64,000 bases of DNA from Entrophospora sp. SA101 (Eukaryota > Glomeromycota > Glomeromycetes > Entrophosporales > Entrophosporaceae). How positions within the stretch are numbered: the first letter of the stretch is position 1; every line of letters starts with the position of its first letter. Under the pieces are notes generated by a model that saw nothing but the letters and a program-made list of their open reading frames with translations, did not search any database and was not told the DNA's origin. Of this stretch, positions 14,301 through 27,817 are shown piece after piece. Location of the stretch: assembly GCA_958430865.1 (NCBI GenBank), contig CAUDNR010003990.1:1606-65605 (forward strand), in the 5' to 3' direction. A program made the position numbers and the translations under genes.

Positions 14301-17056
14301 TGTCAATATACACGTACATGCATAGTTAAAATTAAAATTTAATTATATCATATGTATTAATAATAATTTTTATTATAATGAACGTTATTTAGTTAAAGCT
14401 TGATAAAGAACTTATATCAGTTAAAAATTTCCACAATTATGACCCAATTCATCATGCCACATCACTTATACTTGATGGACAAACTCTCGCAAATCTTGAA
14501 ATTTTTGAAAATAATATGGATCGAAGTGACAAAGGAACTGTTTTTAATTTGTTGAATCATTGTGTCACTCCATTTGGTAATTCCTTTATTAAATGATAAG
14601 AAAAATCATTAGACTCAAATATACTATAATGTATACATATTATTAATTTACATTATTATTATCATTTTAATTTAGGTAAGCGTACCTTCAAACAATGGTT
14701 GTGTCACCCACTTCTTTCAGTTGATAGAATTAATGAACGCCTTGATACTGTCGAAGAGTTGATGAAAACTCCTGTCTTTGGTGATATATTTTATGAAAAC
14801 TTTTCTAAATTTCCTGATCTTGAACGTTTGATTAGTCGAATCCATGCAAAATCATGTAGAATGAAGGAATTTGTAATTGTATTAGCATCTTTTGAGAAAT
14901 TATTGGTTCGTATTATTTCAAAGTAAAAAAATGAAAATTCTATTAAACATATAGTTATATTTGATAAATTATATTTATAATTATATAATTTTTTTAAATT
15001 TATATAGAAAACCATGGATAGGTTACGCGGCTTTGTTGGTGACTTTAGTTCCATCAAGTTAATTCAGTTAATGAACAAGTTGCCAGATTTAAAATCAGAA
15101 CTTTCATACTTTATGGATGCATTCGATCATAAGACTGCTAGTGAAAAAGGTATCATTAAATTATAACAATAATACATATATTATGCAATATATTTTATTA
15201 ATTAGCTCATGGCCCTAAACTAAATTTGTGAAATTATATAGGTGAATTAATACCGGTCAAAGGGATTGATGCAGAATTTGATAGGATTAATGAAGTATTG
15301 AAAAATATTGAAAAACAACTAGATGATCACTTGACAGCCATGAAAAGAAAATTGGGGTAAAATTGGACAGGCATTTTAAGTTAAATTCGAATTTATATAA
15401 TATATATATTTGTTAATAATTCTATTTTTATAAAACGAAAATAGATGTGACAAACTTATTTACAAAAATGTTGGCAAAGAAATTTATCAAATTGAGGTAC
15501 CAAATAATACTCAAGTACCAAACAATTGGCAAAGACTTTCACGTACTCAGGTAAATTATGGTTTTTAAATTTTGACCAGTTTATATACTATTGATATCGA
15601 AATATTTTTTTAATTTATCAAATTCTAGAAAGTATGTCGTTATTGGAATGCAGATCTGAAAAAACTTATTAGAAGTTTCCAGGAAACTTTAGAATATAAA
15701 TCTAATACTCTTAAATCTCTACAAGGAAAATTTTACGAAAAATTTGACACAAATTATCAAGATTGGTTGCTTTCTGTTAAAATTGTTGCAGAGATTGATT
15801 GTTTATTAAGCTTGGTTAAAAGTTCATTGGCATTAGGCGGTAATATATAATTCTTCATTTTTTGATCCTGAAATTTAATTTTGTGTTATTCTAAATTTTT
15901 AAATGATGTTATTATTTTATATAGAACCTAGATGTCGTCCTCGATTTATTAAAGAAGGCTCAAGTGTATTAGAATTTGAAGAACTGAGACATCCTTACGT
16001 AGTGACAGGGTATGATGTTTATCATTTATTTAGATTTTTTTTAAAAAAAAAAAAAAAAATATTCATGTATTTATTTATTTATTTATTTATTTTATATTAT
16101 AATAACAGTGTTGCAAATGATTTCATACCTAATGATACTTATCTTGGAGGTAAAGAACCAAATATAATCCTATTGACAGGCCCTAACATGGGTGGTAAAT
16201 CAACTCTTTTACGTCAGGTTTGTATTTAATTTAGTTTTATTATTAAAAGAGTATTCATTATAATCGACTACATTGACTACATCTACTACTGCTACTACTA
16301 TTATATGTTATATTTTAGAATTGTATAGCTATCATTATGGCACAACTTGGATGTTATGTTCCTGCAAGAAAATGTTTACTGACACCCTTTGATAGGATTT
16401 ATACACGTATTGGAGCCAATGATAATATTTTAGCAGGGCAAAGTACGTTTATGGTGGAGTTAAGTGAAACTTCAAGAATTTTGCATGAAGCCACACCAAG
16501 ATCTATGGTTATATTGGATGAATTGGGTCGTGGTACTTCTACATTTGATGGATATGCCATTGCCTATTCTGTTTTACATTATTTGGCCACATATATTGGC
16601 TGTCTGGGATTATTTTCTACTCATTATGGAATGCTAACCAAAGAATTTTCCAATAACCCAAATATTGCTCTTAAACATATGAGCTGTCATATGAATCAAA
16701 AACTTAGGGAAGTTACGTTTCTTTATAAACTTGTTCCTGGTGTATGCCCAAAATCATATGGAATGAATGTTGCTAGTATGGCAGGAATTCCAAATCAGAT
16801 TGTGGAACGTGCAGAAGTTATTGCCAGGAAATTTGAAGAATCTTCAAAGTTTAATAATACGTTGACAGCCAATGGTTCAGATATACAATTATCCACTCAA
16901 AGTGATTTTGTATATTTGTTAAGATCAATTCAAAAAGTTAAACCCGTTATTTCAGACGTTGGTGATAGGGCAACGGATAATCAAACAGAGCATGAAAAAG
17001 AAAAGAGAGAAACTAGAATCCTAAAGGCATTAATTTGCGGCATAAAAAAGTTGTAG
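11340..17056 (+). CDS. MSH6: DNA mismatch repair protein MSH6
   Basis: About two dozen short exons can be followed from ATG at 11340 to TAG at 17054-17056. The N terminus carries a PCNA-interaction-like motif (QTSLWSFI) and an acidic/basic linker. The mismatch-binding domain includes the MSH6 Phe-x-Glu motif (GKFYELYERDA, near 12,900-13,000). The connector, lever and clamp follow, then the ABC ATPase: Walker [11 protein letters not shown] at about 16,180, signature and Walker [21 protein letters not shown] near 16,510, and the C-terminal MSH2-contact helices. With MSH2 it forms MutS-alpha, which recognises base mismatches in the nucleus. The annotated start at 11340 is the first ATG in frame. 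The 3' portion from 14,928 is repeated at 57.6 kb. PP2C follows on the same strand 220 bp downstream. Confidence 0.93.
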
Positions 17057-17276
17057 AATTTTTATGTAATAATAGATTTAGTATTATTTTTTTTCCCTTT
17101 AATATGTAATCCTTTTTTTTAATCTGTAATTATAATTATGTTAGATTTTTGAAATAAAGTTACTAACTTGGAGCGATTTTCGCTAAACCCAACTTGATTA
17201 ATTCGTGTCATTTTATCAAGTGTCACAAAAGGTAATCAATCGATCAAAGAAAATTTTTTTTTCTGAAATAAACAAA

Positions 17277-18909
17277 ATGTTTAATTCAACACGTATAAGA
17301 AGCTTTATAATAAGCACAAATCAAAAAAAAAAATTTTTTCAACAATATCAATCTTTTGCTTCAACCACCACAAATAGTAACAACTACAACAGCTTATCAA
17401 ATTTTAAAAAAAACACATTTAATTATATTATAGGGTCTTTAGTGTTGATTGGACTTGGTGGCTCGACGTATTCTTATTATAGAAAAAAAACAGGAGGAAA
17501 TTTATTGAATGGTGGTGGTAGCGGCGGTACAAACGAGATTGAAAATTCAGATACGCCACGACATAATCATAAGATAATAAGAACATTGGAAGAAGCTACA
17601 TTAAAACTTCGAGAAAATCAAAAATCATTTTTATTTCAACGAAACAATGGTGTACTAAGATATGATACTAATCAACTGGCATCAAATGAACCAATTGAAG
17701 ATACAAAAAGTGAAGTATACTATTCGTCATCATCATCACCATCACCATTAACATTAACATTAACATCACCAACAACATCAGCATCAACAAATGACAAAAA
17801 TAAAAGAAACACAGGAGACCAATTATTTTTTGGAGTTTATGATGGACACGCTGGTTATTCCACATCACATTTATTGGCCAAAGCATTGATACCAAAAGTC
17901 AAAGAAGAATTGGACAAAGCATATTTAGGAATTGAACAATATTCGAAATTTATTGGACAAAAGGCCAAATTGACAGAATTAGCGATCCAAAATGCTTTTG
18001 TAAATCTGGACAAAGACATTGTATACTATTCGGTTGAACGGTCTTTGAACAACGAGAAATCAACGTCGATCGATGAAGGAATTTTAACTGCTTTATCGGG
18101 ATCGTGTTCATTACTAGCCTATATTGACACATTGGAAAAAGATTTGTACGTTGCATGTACGGGAGATTCTAGAGCTATCATTGGCCATAAAGATTTAGAA
18201 ACTGGCAAGTGGGTGGTATTACCATTAAGCGAGGATCAAACTGGTAGAAACAAGAAAGAAATTGAAAGAATTAATAAAGAGCATCCAGGTGAGGAAGTAA
18301 TAAGAGCTGGAAGAGTGTTTGGAGGTTTAGAACCAACTAGAGCTTTTGGTGATGCAAAGTAAGTTTTTTTGGAATAATAATAGTAAAAATATATAGAAAC
18401 TAATAAATAAATAAATAAATATGTTTTTTTTAAAAAGATATAAATGGGATAAAAATACAAACGGGTTGATATATTCAAAATATTTTAAAGAAAAACAACA
18501 TGTACCAGGTGGAGAAAAATTCAAAACACCACCTTATGTCACAGCTAAACCAGAGATAACACATCACAAAATTCAATCAAATGACAAATTTTTGGTAATA
18601 GCAACTGATGGATTATGGGATAGGTTGAGTAATAATGAAGTTGTGGAATTAGTTGGAATGTTATATGATCAGAAAATAAATCCAAAACAAAATAATAACA
18701 ACAGCAACAACATGAATAACAATATAATTCAAAATGATGTTGAGAAAAATTTTGTTTTGGAAGATGAAAATGCATCCACTCATTTAATAAGAAATTCACT
18801 TGGGGGAGCTGATAATAAAATTTTATGTTCACTTTTATCAATACCACCGCCAATGTCCAGAAGACATAGAGATGATATTACCGTGACTGTAATATTTTTT
18901 GAAAATTAA
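17277..18909 (+). CDS. Mitochondrial PP2C-type protein phosphatase (PDP/Ptc5-like)
   Basis: Exons 17277-18358 and 18438-18909 join in phase (AA|A) across a 79 bp intron and give about 517 residues. I start at ATG 17277; the frame is open upstream only through a GTG. The N terminus (FNSTRIRSFIIST) is basic and Ser/Thr-rich like a mitochondrial presequence, followed by a single hydrophobic segment (YIIGSLVLIGLGG). PP2C metal-binding motifs are present: VYDGHAG, TGDSRA, ATDGLWD and RHRDDITV. Organisation matches the pyruvate dehydrogenase phosphatase group (yeast Ptc5, animal PDP1), which dephosphorylates PDH E1alpha in mitochondria; substrate assignment is inference. A poly-Asn insertion lies before the last motif. 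An apparently identical second copy is at 59,998-61,630. Confidence 0.85.
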
Positions 18910-19303
18910 TTAATTACTCTTATAAGTTCGGTTGTATATTTGTTTATAATACATATATACATACACCACACAACATACAGCAACTAGCAATCCAAAAAAA
19001 CCACATTTCATATATATAATATATATATATTATATAAAAATAAATAAATACACATAACACACAACAATCATCAAAAACCAGCCGTTATACACACACCTTG
19101 AAAAAACAGATAATGAAAATAATACAATTTTTTTTTTTATTATTAAAAATAAAACTTCAAAAAAAAATGGGAATTTTTTTTGATTTTGATACTATTACAA
19201 TTTTAATATATAATATAGCTTTAACCACCAATTGTTAGTCATTGTGATTACATGGTTGACACCATAATTTATTAATATTACATTGAAATTTCTCAAATAT
19301 TTA
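18910..19303. other. Convergent 3' intergenic region
   Basis: 394 bp between the ends of the PP2C gene (+) and the HMG fusion gene (-). It holds CA-rich and (TA)n runs and poly-T/poly-A stretches that may serve as 3' ends for both genes. No gene is seen. It is repeated unchanged at 61,631-62,024. Confidence 0.5.
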
Positions 19304-21076
19304 TCATTTTAATTGTACTTGAACAGATCTATAGAAATCATCATTGTTGTTATTATTATAATGATTTTTATCATTGCTATCATCGTTATTATTACCACTA
19401 TCTCCAACATCACTATTATCATTATTTTTATTGTTAACATTACCACCACTATTATTACTACCACTTAACGGAGGTAAAATTGGAGGTGGTGGTGATGATT
19501 GTTGTTGTAAATATCCACCAAGATGTCCACTTAGATGATGATGTGGACTAGATAGAACAGGTGATGATGACGACGACGAATAATGATGTTGAAATTGTTG
19601 CGGAGTTGGTGGTGATAATCGAGGAGAAAGTGATGGTGGTGGGAGATGATGTGTAAGATGATGATGCGATGGTGGTAATAGTGGTGTTGTAGAAATTGGT
19701 GGTAGAATTGATTGTTGATGACGATGATGATGAAGTTGAGCATTGTTGTTATGTGGTGGCGGTGATGATATCATCATTGATAAAGTTGGAGTAGTAGGTG
19801 GTAAAGGAGGAGGGGAAGAAGAGATGGCGGATGGAGTAGTGGCGATATGCGTATTATTATTGAAGTTTTGATTATTAATATTGTTGTCGCCATTGTTATT
19901 ATTTTTTCGACAATGTTCAATTACTTCAATCGACGCTTCAATTATTTGTGCATGTACCAAAGTATTGGATCGACTTGCATCCAAAATCTATTAAACAAAA
20001 AATTACCTATTAAAAATTTATATTAAACCGGCAAGATTTTTTATAAAGGTTACTATTTGTTTTTAATATTACCTTCCAATGCGATTCTGCTAAACGTATA
20101 AAAGCATCTTGCATTCTTTTTTTCCAATCTATGATATCATGTCTGTTGTTATTATTATTATTATTACTATTACTAATGCCATCTTCAATTGTATTGCTAA
20201 TTTCCATTCCACCACTATTATTATTATTATTAACATTTCCTCTGCCGATCAAAAAATCATGAGGGTTTGGTATTGATGGTAATGATGAAAAATCCCTTTC
20301 CATGTTTAAATAAAATATTAAATCAGGACTTAATAAATGCACATAACTGCCCTTGCACCAATTTAAATCAAGTCCAGCGGCAGTTGATGATGCTATTGCT
20401 GAGTACACGTAACGATCAACAATTAACGTTGTGCCTGACAATAAACATTCCCTCATGATAGGCCTAACATAAAATAATAAATAAATAAAATATAATGTTG
20501 GTTAGTGATAATTTTTATATAAAAGTAATTAATAGATCAGTTAAAAGATTATGATAATAATAATAAAACATACATTAGCTCCCACCAATGTGCAGATGTT
20601 AATAAATGCATTATTTTTGGAGATGATTGTTGTTGTTGGTGATTATTATTTGTTTGATAGGTTTTAATTGCTGATCCTGATGGAGTTGAAATGTCGGGAA
20701 ATTTCCATAATCTAGCATTTATACCTTCATTTTTTAAAAACTCTAATAGTTTAGTTGATTGTAAAGTTGTTGTGTAATCGTCACATCCTTCAAGCACAAT
20801 AAGTGCGCCTCTGTTTGTATTATTGTTGTTGTTGTTGTTGTTGAGTGAAGATGATATAATTGTTGAAGATGATGATGATGATGATGCTAGTGCAGTTGCT
20901 ATTGATGATGATTTTATTGCAGTTGTATTATTATTAGATGCAGATGCAGATGTTGAAGTTGAGGAAGTAGAAGAAATAATTCCTGATTGTTGTTGTCGCT
21001 GAATTGGTTTTGTAATTGATTGTAATGATGATTGACTAGTAGTGACATATGATTGTGGCGTAGAATGTTGAAATTT

Positions 21077-21119
<43 letters not shown>

Positions 21120-23539
21120 AGATGATTTAGCTGTTGCTGTTGCTGTTGCTGCAGATGATTTAGATGATTTAGCTGTTGTTGTTGTTGTTGTCGTGGCATA
21201 TGATGATGCTTCGATGATTGTTGTTGTTTTTGTTGATTATGGCTATAATAATGATTACCTAATAATTTAGGTTGTTGTATAAATTGATGTAAATTTGTTT
21301 GATGTTGTTGTTGATGATGATGTTGTTGTTGATGAAATGTTGATTGAGTGGCGTTAGATGAAGCCTCTACAGCAAATTTTGCATTGAGCATATCAGAAGG
21401 AGACGGTTTATTATTGTTGTTGCGTAGTGCTATAAATGAAAAAAAAAATTATCGGTTAATTAAAAAATTTATTAATTAAAAATAAAAATACTCTTTTTTT
21501 CTAATCTTACCCAATGCTTTTGAACCACCTGCTATAATAACAACAGATTTTGAAAGATCCTCATCATTATTATTAATCCCTCCTCTATTACTACCACGAT
21601 TGATTTCAATTTTTCTAGAATGATGAATATTGGACTTTTTATTATTGTTGTTATTGTTATCACTGCTATTATTGGTGGTGTTAGAAAGTTCAATCACAAA
21701 ATTGTCCATTTTATCTTGAACACCACTATTACTACTACTATTCATCACCATAAAATTATCATCATTGTTATTATTATTACCGGAGCCAGTCATCATCATA
21801 ACATTGGCAGCAACAACAGGAGTACCAGGACCTTTTAACGGCTTTTTAAAAGTAGGACCGACGACTCTACGTCTAGGTTGATACTTGTAATCAGGCCAAG
21901 CCTTCATATGACGTTCCTTTGCCTCCTCAGCTTTACGTTTCCATTCATCTTTCTCTTTATCACTTAGCCTTCTCCAATGATCGGCGATTATTCGTGATAT
22001 TTCCGAGTTGTTTATACCAGGATTTTTATTTAATATTAAAGGGTGATGGTGTTGACGATATAAAATGAAGGAGTTTGGTGGGCGAGGAATATAGGGTTTT
22101 TTACGAATTTGTTTTGTAACAAACGTTATATTTGATGATGATGATATACTACCAGTTGGTGATGTTACCGTGTCAGTGAAATCGACATCATTGTTGTTAT
22201 TGGAGCTTGTTGTGTCGATAAAGTTTGAAGAGTTAATCATGGCAGTGTTTTTTGATGATGGCGATGATGGTGACGATGATGATGGTGAAATATTGTCAGA
22301 AGCAGATAACTTTTCATTCATCATCATAACCATTTCATCATACGGTAATAAAATTTCAGAGCCATTATCATCATCCTCATCATGTTCATTTTGTTCTTCC
22401 ACCACATCATCTTTTTCGCCATCATCATCTTTTTGGTTATTGTTATCATCAATGATCATTTTTGAAGAATTATTATTATTATCGTTATCATCATTATCGT
22501 GATCATAATCCAATTTAGGATCTATTTGATGATGTTGAATTACTAGCGTCCGTCTTTGACGCTTTGCATTTATTTTACGCGGACGATGAAGTAAAATTTG
22601 TTTTTTCTTCAGATCGGAGGACATCGGCAATTCTTCTTTTACAATTTCGTTATCATAACGATGAAGAAGATGACTGTTGTCATCAATGTCCATCATGTCA
22701 TCATCATCGTTATCGTTATCATTATTATAGATACCTTTTCTTTTCTTTTTTGACGATGATAATGGTGATGATGGTGATAATAATGGTGGTGATGTTAAAA
22801 ATGATAAATCATTGTTGTTGTCAATGCTTATTTGATCATCATTACTGATAGTAGTAGCGTTAGTAGTAGAATTACCATCATTATTATTATTACTATTACT
22901 ATCATTGTTGTTGTTATTATTATCATGATTAATTAGATTAGAAATACTAGCAGCCGAACTTGCGTTATCAATAACTTTTGAGGAGGAGGAAGAGGAAAAG
23001 GACAAGTTAATATCATTATTGTCGTTGTTATTATCGTTGTTATTATTGTTGTTGTTGTTGAGATTAACATTTTGTTCATTATAAACTTCATTATAATCAT
23101 CATTTTCAGAATAGACTAATTGATCGATCTCATCTTCGCCGCTACTACCACTGCTGCTTTTTTTTTTATTTTTATTTTTTTTGTTGTTTTTTTTGTTATT
23201 ACTATTTTCAGAACGAGTGCTGCTGCTGCTGATAGAAGCACTATTGGTGGTGGCGGTGGTGGCGGCAACATTTATTATAGATTCATCATCAACAACATTA
23301 TTAGCAACATTGCTTTTTTCTACAACATCATCATTATCATTGTCATCATTATTATTTTCTTCAACAACTAAATCTTCTTTTTCGTTCTTTTCTTCTTGTT
23401 GTGATAATATTTGTGATTGTGATTTTGGATGAGGATCAGAAGAATTAGAATGCGGTGATGGTGATTTTTGTGGTGATGAAGAATTTGATGGTGTTGATTC
23501 TGTGGTGTTTGAGATTGTGGAAGACGATGTCATTATCAT
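19304..23539 (-). CDS. HMG-box / thymidylate-kinase-like fusion protein
   Basis: Four exons join in phase: 23539-21511, 21429-20574, 20463-20073 and 19987-19304, giving about 1,319 residues. Residues ~1-475 are Ser/Asn/Asp-rich low complexity. Residues ~478-558 are an HMG box of the MATA_HMG type (RPPNSFILYRQHHHPLI, ISRIIADHWRRLSDKEK, YKYQPRRR). The 81 bp intron at 21430-21510 (GTAAGA...TTATAG) joins G|CA and leads into a polyglutamine region. Residues ~882-1,118 then align with thymidylate kinase: RGALIVLEGCDD, LEFLKNEGINARLWKFPD, HWWELM, IVDRYVYS, LDLNWCK, SPDLIFYLN and HWKVILDASRS. The kinase P-loop (GxDxxGKST) reads GCDDYTTTLQ, so the Lys and both Gly/Ser contacts are lost and catalysis is unlikely. 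The tail is His/Pro/Asn-rich. A reading as two separate genes is possible if the first intron is not spliced. The gene is Asn-rich throughout, like its neighbours. Confidence 0.75.
21080..21119. repeat. (TTG)n tract encoding polyglutamine
   Basis: Thirteen or so uninterrupted TTG units on the plus strand, coding for Gln on the minus strand in exon 2 of the HMG fusion gene. The right boundary of the segmental duplication falls within the first units of this tract, at 21,085. Confidence 0.9.
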
Positions 23540-23847
23540 AACTACATCTATTAAACATTAAAATTAAAACAAAATAAAAGTGTAAAAGAATAATTAAAAA
23601 TTTTGTATTTAAATATTTTGATATTAGATTATTGTTATAATTCGTAACATAAACAAAAACAAACCAAAGACAAAAAAAAACAAGAAAGATTTGAGCGAGT
23701 CGACAAATGTAAGGAAAAAATCAGAAAGTAAATAAATTACTAATTGATATAAATACTAATTAATTAATTTAATAAAAATAATAATGTATAACTAGAATAA
23801 GAAAAAAAATTTGTGACGACGATCTTGGATTTTTTTAATTAATAAAC

Positions 23848-23850
23848 AAC

Positions 23851-23904
<54 letters not shown>
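23848..23904. repeat. (TAA)n microsatellite
   Basis: About nineteen uninterrupted trinucleotide units followed by tagtaa variants, upstream of the HMG fusion gene. Confidence 0.95.
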
Positions 23905-23905
<1 letters not shown>

Positions 23906-24149
23906 GTAATAGTAATAGTAATAATAACCAAAAGAACGAAAATATTTTCATTCATTTATCTCATTCATCCATTCATCCTTTCATTCATATAAAGATATTA
24001 ATAACATTATTATTGTTGTTTGTTATTGTTGTTTGTTGTCGTTGTTAAAGTTGTTATTATTGTTGTTGCTATTGTTATTATTGTTAAATATTAAGTGTTA
24101 AGGGATTGATTGATTATTTATTATTATTATTACTATTATTATTATTATT

Positions 24150-24198
24150 ATTATATCATTATTATATCATTATTATATCATTATTATATCATTATTAT
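24150..24198. repeat. 11 bp tandem repeat
   Basis: Four copies of ttatatcatta at an 11 bp period. Confidence 0.85.
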
Positions 24199-27100
24199 CT
24201 TTCTTTTTATATAAAAATCTTAATTGTTAACATTCTAAAAAAAATTCTAATTTCTAATAATAATTAATAATAATAATAATAAAAATGTTAAGAATAAATA
24301 AAATGATAAGAATAAACAATAAATAGTAAGATACCTTACTTACCAAGTATTTAAAATATCAATCGATTGATCAATCAACCAAGTTTACAGCAATAATAAT
24401 AATTGATCTTTATGTTGTTACATTGTTTAATTAAGTTGATGTTAGTTCATGTTATTCACGAAATAAAAATTATATATTAGGAGGAAAATAGAAGATTTAA
24501 AGAAATTTTTTTTTTAAAAGAATGTTAATATGATAACGATTGTAATTATTATATAAAGTCCATTCAAAGTAAAAATAGAAAACAACAATCAATAACCATA
24601 ATCATAATAGTTGTAAGGAGAGGGAGGAGTTGTTGATGGAAGGTGATGATGATGTGACGAGTAAGTTGTTTGATTAGTTGGTTGGTGAAGAGGAAAAAGC
24701 AGACGGGAGTTGGTAGTAGGGAAGTAATTATTAGTAAAATAAAAATAAGGAGAGAAGTATACATGTATATAAAAATAAATATTATTAGATATCTTTAAAT
24801 TTACCTGTTTCACTTTTCTTTTGTACAGAATTACGTGCGATAAGATCTTATGTGCTGTGAAGAAATGCTAAGATTAGATCTTTCTACACACAACTTGGAA
24901 TCTTCAAATCACTCTGATTATATGACAACTATTATTATATATAATAGTAGAATAGAATAAAGAAGTATTCTTTTTCGCTGACAAATTAGACAAACAATAT
25001 GTGTTTATTTATTATTGCTTTTTTAATTTTTTTTTGTTTTTAAATTTAACCAACTTTTAAATCAAAAAAAAATTTTTGAAATCTTTAAACAAAAGAAATT
25101 TTTTTCCTTAAAAAAAAAAAAACCTGTATTTATATGAATATATAAATGTATGTATATATATTATATTATATATAAGTAAGAACAATAATAATATTTACAA
25201 ATTTTGAGTGTTTAGTATAATAAATATTATGTTTTTGATATATATATAATAAAAATAGATATATTATGTAGTATTTTAAATAAATATTAATAGAAAATAA
25301 ATAGAAAATAAAAAAAATAAATAGAAAAAATAAAAACATCATCAAACAACATCCATCAATTGATAACTAATATTTATATAAAAAGAAAATATAAGAAAGA
25401 ATAATGAATGAAAATGAAAAAAAAATCGAGAATAAAAAATTAAAATTATTTATTTATTATTAAAATACTTGCTTGTTACACACGGTGCACCTATTTTGTC
25501 ATTATTTTATTTATTCATTCATCATTATTATTTATTATAATTATTATATTCATTATTATATTATTATTATTTATTTTAACTTTCAAACTTTAATAATTGG
25601 TAGTTTATTTGGAAGTTTATAATAAATTAGCATATTAGTAATTTTACCCAAATAGTACATTTTAAATTAGGATTAAGTTTTTTTCTTTCTTTATGTGTAT
25701 GAATGAATGAATCGCGTTTCAAGCGGTTATTTTCTTTGCAACAAGCAACAGATCTTGAAGTTGGGAGGGAAAGCGAAATACAGATGGAAAAAATGAGTGA
25801 GTGAGCGAGTGAATGAACGAATGAATGAATGAATGAATGAATGATTCAAGAATTGAAATATCAGAAAAAGACAAGTTTATTTCTTTCTCCTTAATTATTA
25901 ATTAATTAATTAAAATTGAATGTGCAACAAAAACATAAAAACATAATAATAAAAAACAATCAATTACAGGCAGAATTAAGATTAAATTTTTACAAGGAAT
26001 TTTTAGGTATTTTATTGTTAAATAATAATAACACAAATTATTTATTGTTTCAAATTATATTAATATATATACTATTAATAATATATATATTATTAATGGG
26101 AAATTTAGAGTCTTCTTTAATTAGAATTTTTTTATCTTGGTTTTTTTCCATTGTAAACAATAGAAGAATGAATAATCATAAATCTTAATCATGAATTTAA
26201 AGTTGATCCGCACAGTCCCATTGCAATTAATTAATTCTTCTTAAAATATAAAAATAAAACATTCTTAATTTTCATTATTATTCTTTTACCAAAAATGTCG
26301 AACAAAAAAATTTTAATTTATATAAAAGTTTTTTTTTCATCCTGTTTTGTCTTGTTTTTGATGTCTAATTTAATTACTTTGATTTTTTTTATATTTTACT
26401 TTTAATTAACAATGCAAATATTATATCCCTAACATATGATGATGATGATTGAATATATCAGTCAGCTGTTACAATAATATTTTATATATTACTATCAAAT
26501 ACTATCAGTTAAAAATTTTATACATGTAAATATTTACATAATATTTATGCATTATATATATATATATATAACGTATATATATATATATACATATAAGAGA
26601 TATATATATATTAATATATTATATAAATAAAATTTCCCGCCAGAAAAAAAAAAAATAAAAAAGTTAATTGGGAATAAGTTAATAATAATCCATTAAAACA
26701 ATTCTGGTTTGTTGAAAATAAAGTGTACAATAATAAATGATAATTAAAATAATAAATAAAATTAAATGATAATAAATAATAATTATTTTTATCTGTAAAT
26801 ATTTATGTAAAATGAAAACATCGTGTAAAGTACGTGGGGGAAGCGTCATCTCTCGAATTAAATTTTACCTCTAAATCATCATATTCGCGTCATGATGACG
26901 ATATATGTGCTGTATATTTATAATATATATAAGGTCTCCCTCCCATAATAGACTTTGAATAAAACTCTCTACAAAAATAGCCAAGTAATAAAATCCTAAG
27001 AATAATTAATCGACTTGGACTGGCATTTTTACTGGGTCTATTATCCCACCAACAATTATTTTTAGATCTATCCGTCCATTACTTTTCATTTACCCAATTA

Positions 27101-27817
27101 CCAACCAACCAAATAACCAATCTGGGTTAATTAACCACCAATTAAACAATTAAAACAATTAACCAATCAAATAATCAAATAATTGAACAATCCATAAACC
27201 AATAATCAAATTATTCGTATATATTAAATATTTAGTCGTCATAGAAATAGCGATCTTATGGTATTACTAATAATAATTGTGTTTGTGTTTTGATTTTAGT
27301 TTATTTTTTTTGGCGGGAAATAAGTAATACACAATGATTTATCTATCATTTTTTAAAAACAATGATACATTAATTAAATAATTAAATAATCATTTAACTT
27401 TACTTACACTAGTTATTAATTTGATTAATTAAAAAAATTTTTTTTTATAGTAAACAATAGAAACAATGATAATTTTTTTCCTTGTTTAAGATATTTTGGT
27501 TACACGAAGCATATAAGTTCATTCTGCATAATAATTCATCATTCATACATACATTCACCACCTATTGAGAAAAGAAGAAAATGATGTAACATATACGAGA
27601 TGAATGGTTAGGAATGGTCAAACAAAAAATTTATTTATTTTATTCATTGTTTTCAATTTATTTCACCAAATCATTTCACGTCATGTAAAAAATTTTCGTA
27701 AAAGTTGCACAAAATTAAGATTTGTGCGTGTAATTTAAAAAAATATGATAATTCATTATCCTTAAAGTTTTCGTAAACCTAATTGATTTAGATAAGTGAT
27801 ACGCTGGATATTTATTC

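Larger units (their letters stand above)
14928..21085. repeat. Segmental duplication, copy 1
   Basis: This block recurs in direct orientation at 57,616-63,806. Offsets are 42,688 bp up to about 15,658 and 42,721 bp from 16,519 on, so all net length change (33 bp) falls in one diverged patch at 15,659-16,519. Outside that patch I saw no difference by eye, including introns and microsatellites. The left edge lies in an MSH6 intron and the right edge inside the (TTG)n polyglutamine tract of the HMG fusion gene. Confidence 0.95.
23540..27817. other. AT-rich, microsatellite-rich intergenic region
   Basis: No gene is supported. The first part is the upstream region of the HMG fusion gene; a possible 5'-leader acceptor (tttaatagatgtag) lies just before its ATG. 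Open frames at 24,564-24,813 (-) and 25,916-26,188 (+) are compositionally biased and have no recognisable family. Simple repeats are frequent: (TAA)n at 23,848-23,904, an 11 bp repeat near 24,150, (GAAT)n near 25,800 and (TA)n near 26,560. Confidence 0.5.

Noticed and set aside
17205..17276. GTG start 24 codons upstream of the PP2C ATG
   Set aside because: Eukaryotic initiation at GTG is unlikely, and the ATG at 17277 gives a presequence-like N terminus. The same applies to the second copy.
19304..19984. Independent His/Pro-rich gene at the end of the HMG fusion gene
   Set aside because: It is exon 4: it starts in phase after an acceptor with ILDASRS, the last conserved thymidylate-kinase segment.
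22170..23432. Plus-strand frames rich in Ser/Phe/Ile opposite the HMG gene
   Set aside because: Antisense shadows of the Asn/Asp/Ser codon repeats on the minus strand.
24564..24813. Minus-strand frames of 66 and 74 codons upstream of the HMG fusion gene
   Set aside because: Overlapping low-complexity frames; more likely leader or promoter sequence.
25916..26188. 90-codon frame with long Ile/Leu runs
   Set aside because: Starts without ATG and has the composition of AT-rich intergenic DNA; no motif.
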